In this document: positions 29,301 to 41,733 of the stretch, one piece after another
How positions within the stretch are numbered: the first letter of the stretch is position 1
How the letters are laid out: each line of letters begins with the position of its first letter
Source of the DNA: Apostichopus japonicus
Lineage: Eukaryota > Echinodermata > Holothuroidea > Aspidochirotida > Stichopodidae
NCBI RefSeq assembly: GCF_037975245.1
Contig: NC_092582.1
Coordinates: 9,141,501-9,205,500, forward strand
Direction of reading: 5' to 3'
DNA length: 64,000 nt
Notes under the pieces: model-generated
Databases searched by the model: none
What the model was told of the DNA's origin: nothing
Seen by the model: the letters and a program-made list of their open reading frames with translations, nothing else
Made by a program: the position numbers and the translations under genes

Positions 29301-32300
29301 TAGCTTAGTTGGTAGTCTGAGCACCAGAATACAAAAGATACCCCTAGCCAAGAAATTATTATATACAGCAGGGATGCAACCATAGCTTAGTTGGTGGTCT
29401 GAATACAGGTCATCCTACCACCTAAGGTCGAATCCCATTCTAGTAAAAATTTCTTTACTCGTCTCAAACAGTCTGGGAACATGTTAAAAGTTTATTTAAG
29501 TTTGAACATGATGTCAAGTACCGTGTTTAACTTTATTACATTACTTTACATAATTTAATACAGAAAGTCTCTTATCACTCAAGAAGAGCAGATTAATGAG
29601 TTTTGTGGAGGGAACGTCTTCTACCATCGATGATGAAAACGACAAGATTGTCGAGAATGATTCCTCCAGAGTACTATCAATGGATGAAGAATATGAAGCA
29701 TTTAAGGTTTGATTTCTACCACCTGCATCTCAACAATCAAATCATTGAGCCCCTCAATCTAAAAATATAAATGCACTAGCCTGGTGATGAGTATGTGTGC
29801 AAATAGTCCATAATTAATTAATTTCCTCATATGCGGGGAATTATTTGTCTGCATTGTAAAACGCTGTGCCAAGAAAGAAAAGGATGACAAATTTCAACAC
29901 AAATGCAATTGTGTGTGGCCGATTAAAATACAGAGAACCTCATTTACTATCAGTTTTTTGGGATAAAAATCTGAAAATTCCTTTTCAAAATTTGAATAAT
30001 TTCCCTACATACATAAAGTTTTGAAAATGAAATGTTCAATCCTATTCATAAATTGTTATATTTATAAAGACACCCACGAACAAAGATATTCAACAAAGAT
30101 GTTCTGTTTCCAAGGATAAAAAAAAAAATTAAAAAATCGGGAAAAGAGATATTTATTGCTGCACATAAAACAAAGAACGTATTGATGATTTGAGGAAAAT
30201 ATTTTGCCTAAAAGAAGGCCTTCCACAGCAAACCATGGTCGATAATTTAGTGACTTTATATTATAAATATAAACTAAGAAGATACTCCTCCTCCATTATA
30301 CGTAGATGATGCTTTCAGAAGATTTAAAGGATGATGCACAGCCATCTAAAGAGTCAACTCAAACATCAGAAGATCTTGAAGAAGCAAAGTCAGAGATGGG
30401 GATGGATGCTGATGATGATGATGAAGATGGAGATAAGATTGATTTAGACTTGCAGGAGGAGGTTGCAGGCACAAAGTGTAGTTTAATGTATAGTCAAGAA
30501 TGGGGAGCTAAAGAGAGACATAATGCAATCATTCTAGAGCTGGAACCAAAGAAAAAACAGTCTGACGAGGTAAGTGACATAAGGTGGAAAAACACATTAA
30601 ATCTTTGATCTCTACCCAACAACAAAATGGTTTAAAAGGTAAGAAAATGTTTTGGGCCAATGTTTAACAATGGGGAGGAAAGTGGTTTATGAAGTTAATT
30701 AGAGAGTATAACATTACAAGACCGCATCATATTAGTATAGAAATTATCACCAAGTGAGTAATCAAATAGTCATTTTCTCGTTTGTTCCACAGATCTGTGT
30801 TCGTGTTTTATTTTGTAACCCTACCCATCAATCCATGAGACCCTGTCCGTTCTTCTTGGATGGCAAGTGTAAATTTGATGCTGAAACCTGTAGGTAAGAG
30901 GTAATCCATTAAGCTAAAAGGTACCTTGAACTATGAGGTTTGAAAAATGCATATATGGGAGCACCTTGATTTCAAGTTCCCTCAGATTTCCCCTTTCCTT
31001 AACTCGTTCAGCTTCTATTAATATATATATAATAAACAAAAATTGTTTGGAAAATAGACATTGGGAAAGCTCAAAGGAATTGATGCAGAACATTGAATAC
31101 AAATCAAACTGGCTTTGGGTTTTCTATCTTAATTACAAAATCCCTTCTCCCAGTTGTAATGATCAGAATTTATGTATGGAGTGACTTAATCATACCAGAT
31201 AAATATATAAAACAACATGAACTGCTCCCCAATCCCCCCCCCCTTCCCTTCCACCTCACCCCACTTCATCTTGAAATCATTTCCTGTCTATGTTGCTGTT
31301 CTGATGTGAGTTTGGTGATGATATGTTATACCCGTGTCTTGATCTGGACCTTTGAATGTTAAATAGACATTGCATCATAGTGACCAGTCTTTTCTCATCT
31401 CCATCATATAATTGAAGTTCATGTATTTCAGCATAGTGATATTTTGGTTTGATACAGTTTACTCCAGTCAAAATTCGAAGGTGTAACAACAACTTGTTGC
31501 TATATCAAATAGATATGTAGAATGCAGAGATTGGCTTTAAGGAATAGATTAGAAAGGAATAGAAGCTCAGGGGAGCTTGTTAGCATGAGCCCTCTCAAGA
31601 AAAACCTCCCAGAGTTAAGTTAGATCTTTGGTCTGCAAAACCTTATAAATAAACATTTAAGTGATGTTAAAAACTGAAGAGAAAAACAACAGAATATCCT
31701 CTTGTGTATTCTCAACAGGTTTTCTCATGGGTATGTTGTTAGTTTATCTGAACTAGCAGAATTTCAAGAGCCTGACTTCAGGTAAGTAATTTCAGAGGTG
31801 AGGTGATGTGAGCTTTTTCACTGAGGCAGCATGTAAAAGAGAAAAGATGCAGCTGCTGCAAGATCCATTGCAGCAATGCTGAATCTCAATTGTAAACAGT
31901 AGAAATTATCTCTACAGACCATCAGGGCGGATTCTTTGAATCAGCAGAGTACAAAAGGTTTATTATGTTCTTCACAGCTTTGTTGCAGTACCCTCAGCAT
32001 CTGACCTTTGACACTGCCTATGTTTTATTTTATACTACAATGAAAGAATCAGTGCTCGTATTAGGGAATATAGATCTTTTTCCGTGGAATCTTCAAGTTG
32101 TTGTCACAAAGAGATATTATGTTGTACATTAAACAGAGTTTCATTCTCTTCAGATGCATGATCCTCGTTATTTGTTTGCTTAATAAGAAAAAAATGACTG
32201 CATGTCCTACTAAGTTTACACTATTGCCTTTGAAAAATTGAAATATAAGCTGTTAAGCAATTTGTGCGATGTAAGAGAATCGGATCATTACTTCCAACTG

Positions 32301-35300
32301 TGCGTTGTAGTTTTCTTAAAGGCATTGAAGACTCGCCCCAAACCGCGTGCCGCCCTTCGAAAAAATAAACTTTCCGTTGATTGGAAGTGAAGTTTTTTTC
32401 TTATCGCTACAAAATGCAGACAGTAATGAAATGTGATACCTTGCTATCTTTAGCTGGACCTGAGATGTCCATTGCTGTATTGTTTGTACACTGTGTTGTG
32501 GGTATTGACCGTAGCTGTATGTATTGACTGTCCACTAGTGTCTAATTACCGACGGTAACAAGCTATGTGTGTATTTTCTGGGATCGATGGTGGTGTCTAA
32601 CACTTCTGTTACTCCTCAGTCGAAACGAGGTCAGATTACCCACATGAGATGTTTCTTTGTGCGTGAGTCTTCACACCCTTTAAGGGAGTAATAGATGAGA
32701 GAAGAGTAGAGTTCAGCCCATTGAAGTTTACACACCTTAGTGTTGTTCCTTATTTTGTCTATGTTTTGGATTACATGTTTAATTATGTACGTCTTCAGTG
32801 TTTCCTCAGGTAATGTTTACATTAGTTTTGTTGTTTTCTCCTGGCTGTCTTGTAATCGCTTCTCTATGTAAACTCTATCATTGATCAGGTCTTTGGAGGC
32901 AGGATCTAAATGTTTAGCCAGATATGATGAGGATCAACTCTGGTATCCTGCAGCGATCGATTCGATAGAGAAGGAATTTGAATCGTACAAGGTGGAATTT
33001 GAATCATATGGAAACAGTGTCATCTTAGGCCTGGATGAAATATTACCAAGAGGTATTTAAGTGTTAAATCATTTTTATCGGACATTTAGCATTTTTTTTC
33101 TTTTTTTCAGTAGGAATTTAGGAAAATGTGTGGATTCAGTGTCAAGTTAGAACTAGGTCATTTCCAAAGGTCATCTGATTAAGCTTTACACTAATTTTCA
33201 AGTTTTAACTTGGAAGACAGATTAAATACAAAAACCATAAGGGCCTGGAGGCAAATCCACCCTTTATTTGGTCTTCACTGAGATCAAACCTGAATACTAG
33301 TAAGATGAAAGGATCCATTGTGCAGCCTGCATCACATTGGTGACAACTTGGTGATCACACTAGTGATTATTAGTGATAGGTTAAGGAGACATATTTATCA
33401 CATCATATGTTAATTCATCAAGTGAACTGTCAGCATCTGATCCGGGATATAAAACGTGAGGATCATGTGGCTCTGAAATTATTCCATCATGACTCCATAT
33501 TGTGGGCTCCTCCTCACCCCCCCTCAAGAATAAAAAAGGATTTTAAACATGAAATATATACATAGGCTGTAAATTAGGTCTACACTCAATTTTTTTGGGG
33601 GGAGGGGAGGTGGGGGGGTTGAATGTTGGGGGTTGTAGATCAGAGCCTGGCAGTGCTAAGATGTTATGTATTTTCTTGTTGTACAAAAAAAAATATATAT
33701 ATATATAAAGTCAAATAGATATTTGAGACCTTTGAGCATTTAGTTTGTTTGGGTATTTGCATGTAAAAGAGATGCTACAGTACAGAAATTATGTAATACC
33801 TTTCAGGAGAAGAACAGGAACAAATACTCACATTAGTTAATAGAATGTATATCACATAACTGTGCAATAGAAACAAATGCCCTGGATGTTCGCCTGGTGG
33901 GAGTCTGCTATTTGTAGACTTGAGAAAGCAAGTTTCTCTTTGGTTATCAGCAGGGTTAGACACCGGGCAAAAAAGTTTTGGGAGTACAATAAAGTATACT
34001 TGGTTATTTTTTTTAACCATTGAGTTTCTCTCTGTGTGTTGTTGTTGGTTCGTATTTCGTTGGTGAATTCATTCTCTCAACCAGTCTTAAAATAAACCTG
34101 ATTATGTTACATAAGACTACAGGTTTCAAACTGGAAGTTAACTTGCATCATGATTCTCTGCTTTCAGCGTCCCATTTAGAATCTAGCAGTGATGAAGATG
34201 ATCGTGATGATGAGACTGAATCCTTGCAAGAGGATGTCAACCTCCCATCCACATCAAGAGGACTACCAGATAGTAGGCATGGTGATCCCGAAGGTGTACC
34301 AACAACATGCTGGAATACAACACCGGGTGTGGCACTTGGACAATGGGAGGAACACACCAGGGGTATCGGCTCAAGACTCATGGCTAAAATGGGATATGAA
34401 TATGGGTATGTGTTACGTTGTTTGGGGTAATAAGTTCAGGATAGTGTTATTCAATGCTTTCCTTCTTTTATTATCCGACTCCACAAAATGCCACTGCTTC
34501 CTTTCACAATCACAATTGCATCAAGCCTTCTTCAACAACCTCTTCTACCTTCCAACAATATCACCACTATCCTCTCACACAACCTCGCTTCTCCCTTTCT
34601 TTGTCTTTCCTTAATACCTTTGCTCCTCACCTCACAAAAGCCACAGCTCAACAGCCATAAACCCTTCTACTTTCCTCTCCTCTCCTCATCTCTAGCTCTA
34701 TCCTTTAATCCTATTAGCAAGTCTTTACATGTCTAAGTTATCCCAGCTTTTTAATCCCCTTAAGCTATCTCTAGGACATAAGCAGCTTTCCTCTCCTTAC
34801 TTGCAGACTTCATAACAGTATGGAAAGACTTTAATTCACATGTCTGTCGTAGTTGGTGTTTTGAGTGGGTGTGTTACAATTAAGATGTACAATTAAGATT
34901 ACATCTTCATCTTTATTATTCATCTTTATTATCTTTATTATTTATCTTTATTATGCAATATTCATCTGCATTCATTATTCATTTCATTATTCATTCATGC
35001 ATTATTTATTCATTATTCATCTTCTTTCGTAATTCATCTTTAATATTCATCTTTATTACATCTTCAAGTTGTAAATGGCTGCTGAATGTGAAGTAAATCT
35101 CTTGATAAAGCAAGAAACTTTAAATCAAATCAAGAGATAGTCTTACCAGTAATTTCACACACCTATTATTTCTTTCTTCAGACAGGGACTTGGAAAATAC
35201 AATCAAGGTAGAACCGAGATTGTTGAAGCAGTTGTTTTACCACCAGGTATAAATTAATTAAATTTACAGTTTAGTTTGAAATAATTTTAGAACAGAAATA

Positions 35301-38300
35301 CGTCATGTGCAGCAGCTTTCCTAAATTTGACTATCATCATATGTTATATTGTGTGATGTCTCACTATTGATGAATCATTTAATGAGTGGACGTAACCTCC
35401 TGAATTGTTTAGTTAACTGTTTCATTATGACAAAAGATTTTATGTATAAACAATTTCAGAACATTTTGTACTCTTCTAATTCTTAACTTGATTTTGTTCT
35501 TTGATAGGAAAGTCTTTGGATAAATGCATGCAGCTGAAGGCAGCAAAGATATGCCATGTTGTCGGTGAAAAGAAGAAGAAGACGAAAGGAAAATCCAAGA
35601 ACCATTCACATATGGCAAAGAAAGCTGTCAGGAAGAGAAGAGATGTCTTTGCTTTTATAAATAATCAATTGAAGGGACGAAAAGGTAATATTCTACTTTG
35701 TCAGCAGCATAGGTACTTAAACACTCTCTGCTTGCTTTTTAATTGAGTGTCTCTTTCTTTCTTTTCTTTACCCCCCCCCCCCCTTAATTCTTTCTGAGAG
35801 CATTGTGGTCAAGTGGTTAAGGCAGTGGACTTTTGATCTAAGGTTAGCAGGTTCGAGTCCTGGCCAAATCATTGCATTGTGTCCTTGGGCATGGTGCTCT
35901 ATCTCTGTTGCCTCTCTTCACAAAGGTTTTATAACTGGGGACTTGCGAGGTACCTCGTAAATATAGTTGTGTGCGCCTGTTAGTGGCTGCACCCTATGGG
36001 AAGTCCCCGGGGGGACACGTACCTGTGTTGCAAAGTAGTACCCCAGGAAGGGTTGTTTGAATTGTGCACAGTTTGGTGCGTGGATGTGATTAGTTACCAA
36101 TGACCAGGGGTTAAGTTTTTAAGTCAAACAAGACTAAAACTTCAACTTTTATTTTTGATCAAAACAATTCACTGTTTTCTCGTAGGTTCTGAAAAGGATA
36201 TAATACCTTTTTTTAATTTGATCCATTGACGAGATGAAGATGACACTGCTATCTTTCATCCTACACTAATAGGATGAAGAGATATCATTCTCTCTTCAGA
36301 TAAAGATGTTTTTTCCTCTGACTGTTTAACTTTTAATTTATACTCTTTGTAGTGTTGCAATTTCTTTGTTAGTACACAAGGTAAGACCCTTCTGACCATT
36401 TCCTTTAAATGTAAAGATTCTGCTTCACCTTGTCATATTCCCCTTTCCTTTTCAGCTAAAATTAGTGACCTGTTACATCAGAATATAGAACTAGTAAAGA
36501 CAGATAAGAGGCTCCTGTGGTCTAAAGCAGAACCAACCTCTGGCCGTCAAATCAACATTCAGGTACGTCCCATCTAACATCTCTTGGTCTTTTAGAAATC
36601 GCTAGTTTGGGGTTTAAATCTAGTGAAATCTTGTATCGTAGGTACAAATTAAAATGGAGACAGAAACCTGACCATTATCAATTGTCTATAATAATAATAA
36701 CTAAGATTTATAATGCGCTAATTATAAACAAAATAGTTGTCAAAACGCCGTACATATATAGTTTGAATAGAAAGAAAAGCAAAAACAATAATGCAACAAT
36801 GAAAAATAAATACAAATCAAATTGAAAAAATGTTTAGCATAGAGGTAGGCTTTAGTTTAGAATTGAAAAGTGATTTAATAGGGATACATTTTAAATGGTT
36901 TGGGAGGGAATTCCACAATTTGGGACCAGAAACTGAAAAAGCATGGTTGGCATAGGTAACCCCATTGGTTCTAGGTACTAGGAGGGTAATGAATTTTGAC
37001 TGATGGGTGGCACGCTTTTATGCGATAGAGATAACTGTTATGAACGACTTCCACAAACAGCTGCACACACCTTACACACACCGCTGAAGACTTGATCAAG
37101 TCTAAATATGACATCATCAAAATGGCAGCCCACAGACACAACTTTAAAGCTAGTCAGTATAGGCCCCAAGTTATAGCAAGCTATCATTGCTAGAAGTTTC
37201 AAAAAATACTTTCCTGGAGGTCTTTACTCTCCACGTTGTTCTCAGACATTTTTATGGAACAAACAAGATGACTGAATGTCCCAGTGAGGACAAATTTCCT
37301 CGGAGTTTGCAAGTAGGCGGGATACTAGTCATTTACCCTGAGCATGGGCCAGCAACAAAAGGGCACATTTATAAATAGCAAAATATAAAAGAAGGTAGTT
37401 TTCATGAACAACAGCCACTTGTCATTTATGAAAAGGGTTACTTATGAGATTTTCAAGTAACTTGTCTACCCTCCCTCCCTCCCCTAGCCCCTCCCCATTG
37501 GCCATCCCATCCACGCAACAAGTGTTCACATTTCACAACTTAAAATAGAGACTAAGTTTTACTTTTAGGTTCAAGATACAAAAATCTTCTCCTTATATGA
37601 GATTACATCTTCATTTTCTTCATTTTTATTTTTATTTTTAACAGTTAGTGAAGACTCAGGAAGAGATTTCTAGTACAAATAAGGAAATAACGAGATTAAG
37701 ACAGTCATTGGATAGACATGAACGGTAAGCAGTTAGTTACCTACTACTAGTGAATGTCAGTTATTTAAACTATAGAAAAGTTGGGTAAGCACTTACCTAC
37801 TACTTAGCATAGAAATTGATGAGATTGAGCCAAAAAATATTTGGATCATATAAAGTAATATGTGTCCGATAAAGATTTTCTACCCCTTTAAGACAAGATG
37901 TAGTTTATCTTCATGAAAATTGCATGAAACACTCATGTGGAACACCACCCCCAAACATAGGGTGATATTTAAATATGTGCTAATATGGTGAAATTATATG
38001 ATCAGTACCCTATTAAAGTATTTCATGTTGTGCTTTGGTAATCCAGATATTTTGTCATGTCAGTATGAATCACAAGGGAAATTTGTGCAGGTTGGAAATT
38101 CTATCTCTTGCTGAATTATTTTGAAGTGAAAACAGCTAATGGACTATATTGTTTGGGGATTCCAACATGTAAAGAAAGGTCAACTAAAAAGTTGTGTATC
38201 ACTATAAATACCCTTGCTTAATTATTTGCAGAGACAAGAAAACATGTCAACAGCTAGAATTTAAGATTGCAGAGAAGAAGAGATACTTAGAATCTTTAGC

Positions 38301-38370
38301 AGCCTCGGAGAAGAAACTTGAGAGACAGCAAGCTACTCGAAATCATCACCGAAAACTGACCATATTCTAA
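26317..38370 (+). CDS. ZGPAT: ZGPAT, CCCH zinc finger and G-patch protein (13 coding exons, 563 residues)
   Basis: Exons: 26317-26364, 27830-27932, 29564-29706, 30306-30569, 30793-30893, 31719-31781, 32889-33052, 34168-34405, 35182-35246, 35508-35684, 36456-36562, 37645-37724, 38232-38370; phases agree, total 1692 nt. The start MDEKTLESSINTYRQQ matches the human start MDEESLESALQTYRAQ. Order: N-terminal coiled coil; acidic stretch (about 125-150) with four Asp in a row; CCCH finger at residues 204-223 (C204, C212, C219, H223); a Tudor-like segment about 241-295 (AGSKCLARYDEDQLWYPAAI); acidic linker; G-patch about 358-404 (RGIGSRLMAKMGYEYGQGLG); lysine-rich segment; C-terminal coiled coil ending KLTIF, where human ends KMTEF. 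The human protein (531 residues) is a nuclear sequence-specific repressor that recruits NuRD and is linked to the spliceosome through its G-patch. Tail-to-head with ATF6, 4.2 kb downstream. Confidence 0.95.
26767..27101 (-). mobile_element. TTAA-flanked MITE, copy 2 (inverted)
   Basis: In ZGPAT intron 1. The minus strand reads TTAAAGGCATTGAAGACTCG at its start and ends CTTCACACCCTTTAA, with the same body as the copies at 18500 and 32316 (TGCAGACAGTAATGAAACGT and GGACCTGAGATGTCC). TTAA is present at both edges (26767-26770 and 27098-27101). Confidence 0.8.
28690..28825 (+). repeat. Two-copy 60-bp tandem duplication
   Basis: In ZGPAT intron 2. TATACTCAGTCAGAAA(A/G)CAAT occurs at 28709 and 28769, each followed by ATTT(A/T)TATAATAA and a TTTAAG(C/T)TGCCA segment. 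Non-coding by context. The overlapping open frames on both strands are by-products. Confidence 0.75.
29041..29430 (+). repeat. 95-bp tandem repeat with tRNA-like unit, about 4 copies
   Basis: Just before ZGPAT exon 3. GAATACAAAAGATACCCC starts units at 29041, 29137, 29232 and 29327. Each unit also holds GGGCTGGATAGCTTAGTTGG, an A-box-like tRNA start, and the last partial unit continues into TCATCCTACC...GGTCGAATCCC, a B-box-like end. So a tRNA-headed SINE head has been tandemly amplified. Units are over 95% alike by eye, suggesting a recent event. Confidence 0.85.
30793..31781 (+). other. ZGPAT: ZGPAT zinc finger exons
   Basis: The CCCH finger is split by an intron. Exon 5 (30793-30893) carries CPFFLDGKCKFDAETC and exon 6 (31719-31781) completes it with RFSHGYVVSLSELAEFQEPD. 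The spacing is C-x7-C-x6-C-x3-H; the human finger is C-x7-C-x5-C-x3-H, so one residue is added between the second and third cysteines. Confidence 0.9.
32316..32683 (+). mobile_element. TTAA-flanked MITE, copy 3
   Basis: In ZGPAT intron 6. Begins TTAAAGGCATTGAAGACTCG at 32316 and ends TCTTCACACCCTTTAA at 32683. The body matches copy 1 closely, including GACCTGAGATGTCCATTGCT. No coding capacity. Confidence 0.8.
34168..35246 (+). other. ZGPAT: ZGPAT G-patch exons
   Basis: The G-patch begins late in exon 8 (HTRGIGSRLMAKMGYEYG) and continues in exon 9 (QGLGKYNQGRTEIVEAVVLP). It has the expected glycines in G-x2-x(n)-MGY-x2-G-x-GLG order. G-patch domains bind and activate DEAH-box RNA helicases. 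The acidic start of exon 8 is low complexity. Confidence 0.9.
35795..36120 (+). repeat. tRNA-derived SINE, family B, copy 2
   Basis: In ZGPAT intron 10, following a poly-C tract. GTGGTCAAGTGGTTAAGGC (A-box-like) and GGTTCGAGTCC (B-box-like, about 35850) form the head. CATTGTGTCCTTGGGCA and GGACTTGCGAGGTACCTCG in the tail align with the copy at 20583-20895. Some tail sequence after 35950 is not shared. Confidence 0.65.
37020..37305. repeat. Two adjoining interspersed repeat fragments
   Basis: In ZGPAT intron 11. At 37020-37110, GATAACTGTTATGAACGACT and later ATCAAGTCTAAATATGACAT match about 24015-24165 downstream of ATF6. At 37189-37305, CCTGGAGGTCTTTACTCTCC matches 6761-6881 in ATF6 intron 2. 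The two families sit side by side only here. Confidence 0.55.
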
Positions 38371-38425
38371 GAAAGAGAAATTGGTCAACAGCAGGGAGTG
38401 TCAACAGCCAACCCACAGACCAATT

Positions 38426-38835
38426 CAACCCTGTGAAAGATTTTAAGACCAGCCCTGTGAAAACTTTAATACCAGCCCTGTCAAAGATTTAATAGCAGCC
38501 CTGTCAAAGATTGAACACCAGCCCTGTGAAAGATTGAATACCAGCCCTGTGAAAGATTGAATGCCAGCCCTGTGAAAGATTGAATACCAGCCCTGTGAAA
38601 GATTGAATACCAGCCCTGTGAAAGATTGAATACCAGCCCTGTGAAAGATTGGTTACCAGCCCTGTGAAAGATTGAATACCAGCCCTGTGAAAGATTGAAT
38701 GCCAGCCCTGTGAAAGATTGGTTACCAGCCCTGTGAAAGATTGAATACCAGCCCTGTGAAAGATTGAATACCAGCCCTGTGAAAGATTGAATACCAGCCC
38801 TGTGAAAGATTTAATACCAGCCCTGTAAAAGAGAA
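38426..38835 (+). repeat. 23-bp tandem repeat, 18 copies, in the ZGPAT 3' UTR
   Basis: Starts 56 bp after the ZGPAT stop codon. CCAGCCCTGTGAAAGATTGA recurs at an exact 23-bp step from about 38426 to 38818; the outer copies are most diverged and the central ones nearly identical. The period is not a multiple of three and the frame is already closed, so this is non-coding sequence that would be transcribed in the 3' UTR unless polyadenylation is immediate. Confidence 0.93.
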
Positions 38836-41733
38836 AACAGTCCCAAGGTACTGCTCTAATAGGGTATGCGGACCCTGAAGGCCTTATCAGCCTACCCTGA
38901 ACACAGCTCAGATCTTGGTTAAAGTGAGATTAAAGTGATTGCCTGACTGTTTTTTGCAACCAGTGTTTTTCCTCTGCTCATCAAAAAGAAATTACTCGAG
39001 AATACTTCGATCCACAGGATGCTAGCCAACAGATGCTGAACTTTGCAGAAAATATGTGTGCTCTGCAAGAAACTATTCTCTGGGTAAAACAGCTGAAATT
39101 TCATGTACTGAGAGTGAAATGAAGTGAAAATATTTACAACTGCAGAACTTTTAATCTGGGGAAATTGTTTGAATCGTGTTGGGTTCATTACCGTGGCAAC
39201 ATGCTAATCCGTTAGCTTCACATTAATAGCCAGATATGTGTCCAAGCAAATTTAATTCTATGGGTAAAAATGTCACTTCCAGCATTGCAATTAGAAAGAG
39301 CTTTTGTATGCAGGTGAATCAGAAGTACTTGCAGAAAAACTATCACATTTCATACGGACAAAAGTATTAAATAAAAATGAGAGGTATAAACTACAACAAC
39401 TAATTGAGATGATAAATCTCAGTACTTTATTATAATGTCTTGATGGTTATTACAAACAAACCAACAACAAAAACTATGATGATTAAATTCAAGTGACTTT
39501 AGTTGATGAATTATTGAATTTTTACAATAATTACTGCAATTTGATGGAATGAGATGAAAATCAGCAAAACAAAGTAATAAAGACATCTTAAAGATTACCT
39601 CATTTCTTGCCTTTTTTTTATTTTTTTTATTATTATTATTGTTATTTTTTGTATGTTTTTAATTGTTTATGTAAAGAATGCACCAACAAGTGATTTATTC
39701 TTGTTTGGCTTATGAATATTCACAAGATGATCACAAAGATTAATTTATTTTGATCAAGATTAATTTAAATACAATACCATAATCCTAAGGCTAGTGGGCA
39801 GACTGGCCTACCATCTAGAGTCAGTTAGACCTATACAATCAGGTAAAATACTAAATACCATTGCCTCAGCTAGAATCATGAGTTTAGACCAAAAAAAAAA
39901 TTAGTGAAATGAAAATGCATTTTTTTCTTCTAAGTTGGCATAAATTAGTTTATGTTATAATAATCCTTTATAAATTGCTAAAGGAGATATCATTTTTTTT
40001 AAATGTAAACATGACATATTCCAAGCAGCATTCTAGTTAGATATTGTCTGCCAATTGTCCCTAATGTACCTTTGTTAATTCCTGTTTGTTTTTGCACCAA
40101 TCAAACAGTAACTGTAATGATTGCTTAAGTCATGCTAAATGAAACAAACAAGATTTGAAGACATTCAAGTACTCAAAAGAAATCATTAGCAAATAAAACA
40201 ATACTTAGTCGTCAAACAGTATCTAGTTCTTCCCTCTTATGCATTGTTTTGTTTACTATAAATAAAAACAAACACATGAATGAAAATGTCTGGATAAAAT
40301 ATATAAAAGAAATCAGAAACTGAAGTTGTTAGATAAGAAACTTGAAGTGTGTTTTCATTCCTCTTTCTAGCTGATGATGAAGTTGTGTGATAGTAAAAGC
40401 TGGTTCTTTAGTTTTTCAATCTCTAGCGTACACAAAGGATATATGGAACACACATTGGCCACTGTGCTCCCTAACACAATCCATCTGGCAATAAACTACA
40501 TGCCATCTACGTAGAAATAACGCTATTAATATACACAGCATGTAACATAGTATGCACAAACATTTTGCCTAAGTTAATTTTCAAAATATACGGTATAACC
40601 ATTAAACTAGAAGAATATATTCCTAGAAAATGATTTTCATGGTGATAAAAATGTATTATGTCATTGGCTTAAATATTAAATGTGGTCAGATTTGATATGT
40701 TAACACTCATAAGCCTCAGGGAACCATTTGATGTACTGATTTAAAAGCTTTGGTTCACCAAACGACAACATGTTCTAAAAGTGGCAGGTTTCTCATCCAA
40801 AATGATACTGTTGCCCACCATTTCTAAATGGTAGACATATTAACCAGCGGTATACTGCATTATACTGTAATGAGGTGACCAGACATCCCCGACTTCCGGG
40901 GACAGTCACCAGATTAAAAGTTTCCTAGGAAAATTCCCAGCAGTTATGTACCATCCCTGGAATATTTGTGAAATTTGAAAACAAGGGCACTGATTAATTT
41001 CAAATTTAACCGTTTGGCCTTGCCATCTGTAGAGACAGCCTGAACCTAGGCAAAGTGGTGACTGTTTACAACTTTAGGCTAAAAACATAAATTTCATTCA
41101 TGGCTCACAGATTCAGTAGTTTCATTTAGCCTGTAATTCACGCAAAGCATCATGTTGCACTTAGTGATGAATAATGAAGCTTCCAGCGACCTTCAAGGTG
41201 TTCACATTGGAAGTTTTATCTTGGTCAAAAAACTTGTTCCTGGATGAGGTGTTGTAACTTTGGGCATTTGAAAACAAAGGACCACAAAAACACAAAGAGA
41301 CCCTCAAAATGCCTTCCTTTGGAAGTACAGTGTAAGTGTTAACCCTTGATGTCAACATGGGGAGAGTGGGGAGGTGTTAACACCAATATCATGATTTCCT
41401 GGGGAAAAGTATCACTTTACTGTATAAGGTTAATACCACATCAACATCACTGAAGCCATGGCCAATGGGTTTAAGAAAAATATACAGTTTGGTTGCTTAG
41501 CAAGCACTAGAATCTTTTCCTCAAAAGAGTACAAATCATAAAAAAAAAACAGCAAACTTTTGGAACAACTTCCAAACATTTAACTTTTTAGTCACTGTTT
41601 GAAATGAAGTTTAATTTGTACAGCTAATGACTTAAATTACTACAGGATTTGAGTGTGAAATATCCCTAAAGTAATGCACACTGGACATCCTTGTTGTACT
41701 GACAAGCAAACACAGTTTGATATGATTCAGGAT
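38836..41733. other. Convergent 3' region between ZGPAT and SEC22
   Basis: No coding exon seen. AATAAA at 39370 and 39576 are candidate ZGPAT poly(A) signals; the second is followed by a long T-rich tract. The same tract read on the minus strand supplies AATAAA (39617-39622), so the two convergent genes could end close together or overlap. The 3' UTR of SEC22 is not delimited. Confidence 0.4.

Noticed and set aside
29041-29430. CRISPR-like array
   Set aside because: The 95-bp units are repeats without unique spacers, inside an animal gene; this is a minisatellite with a tRNA-like unit.
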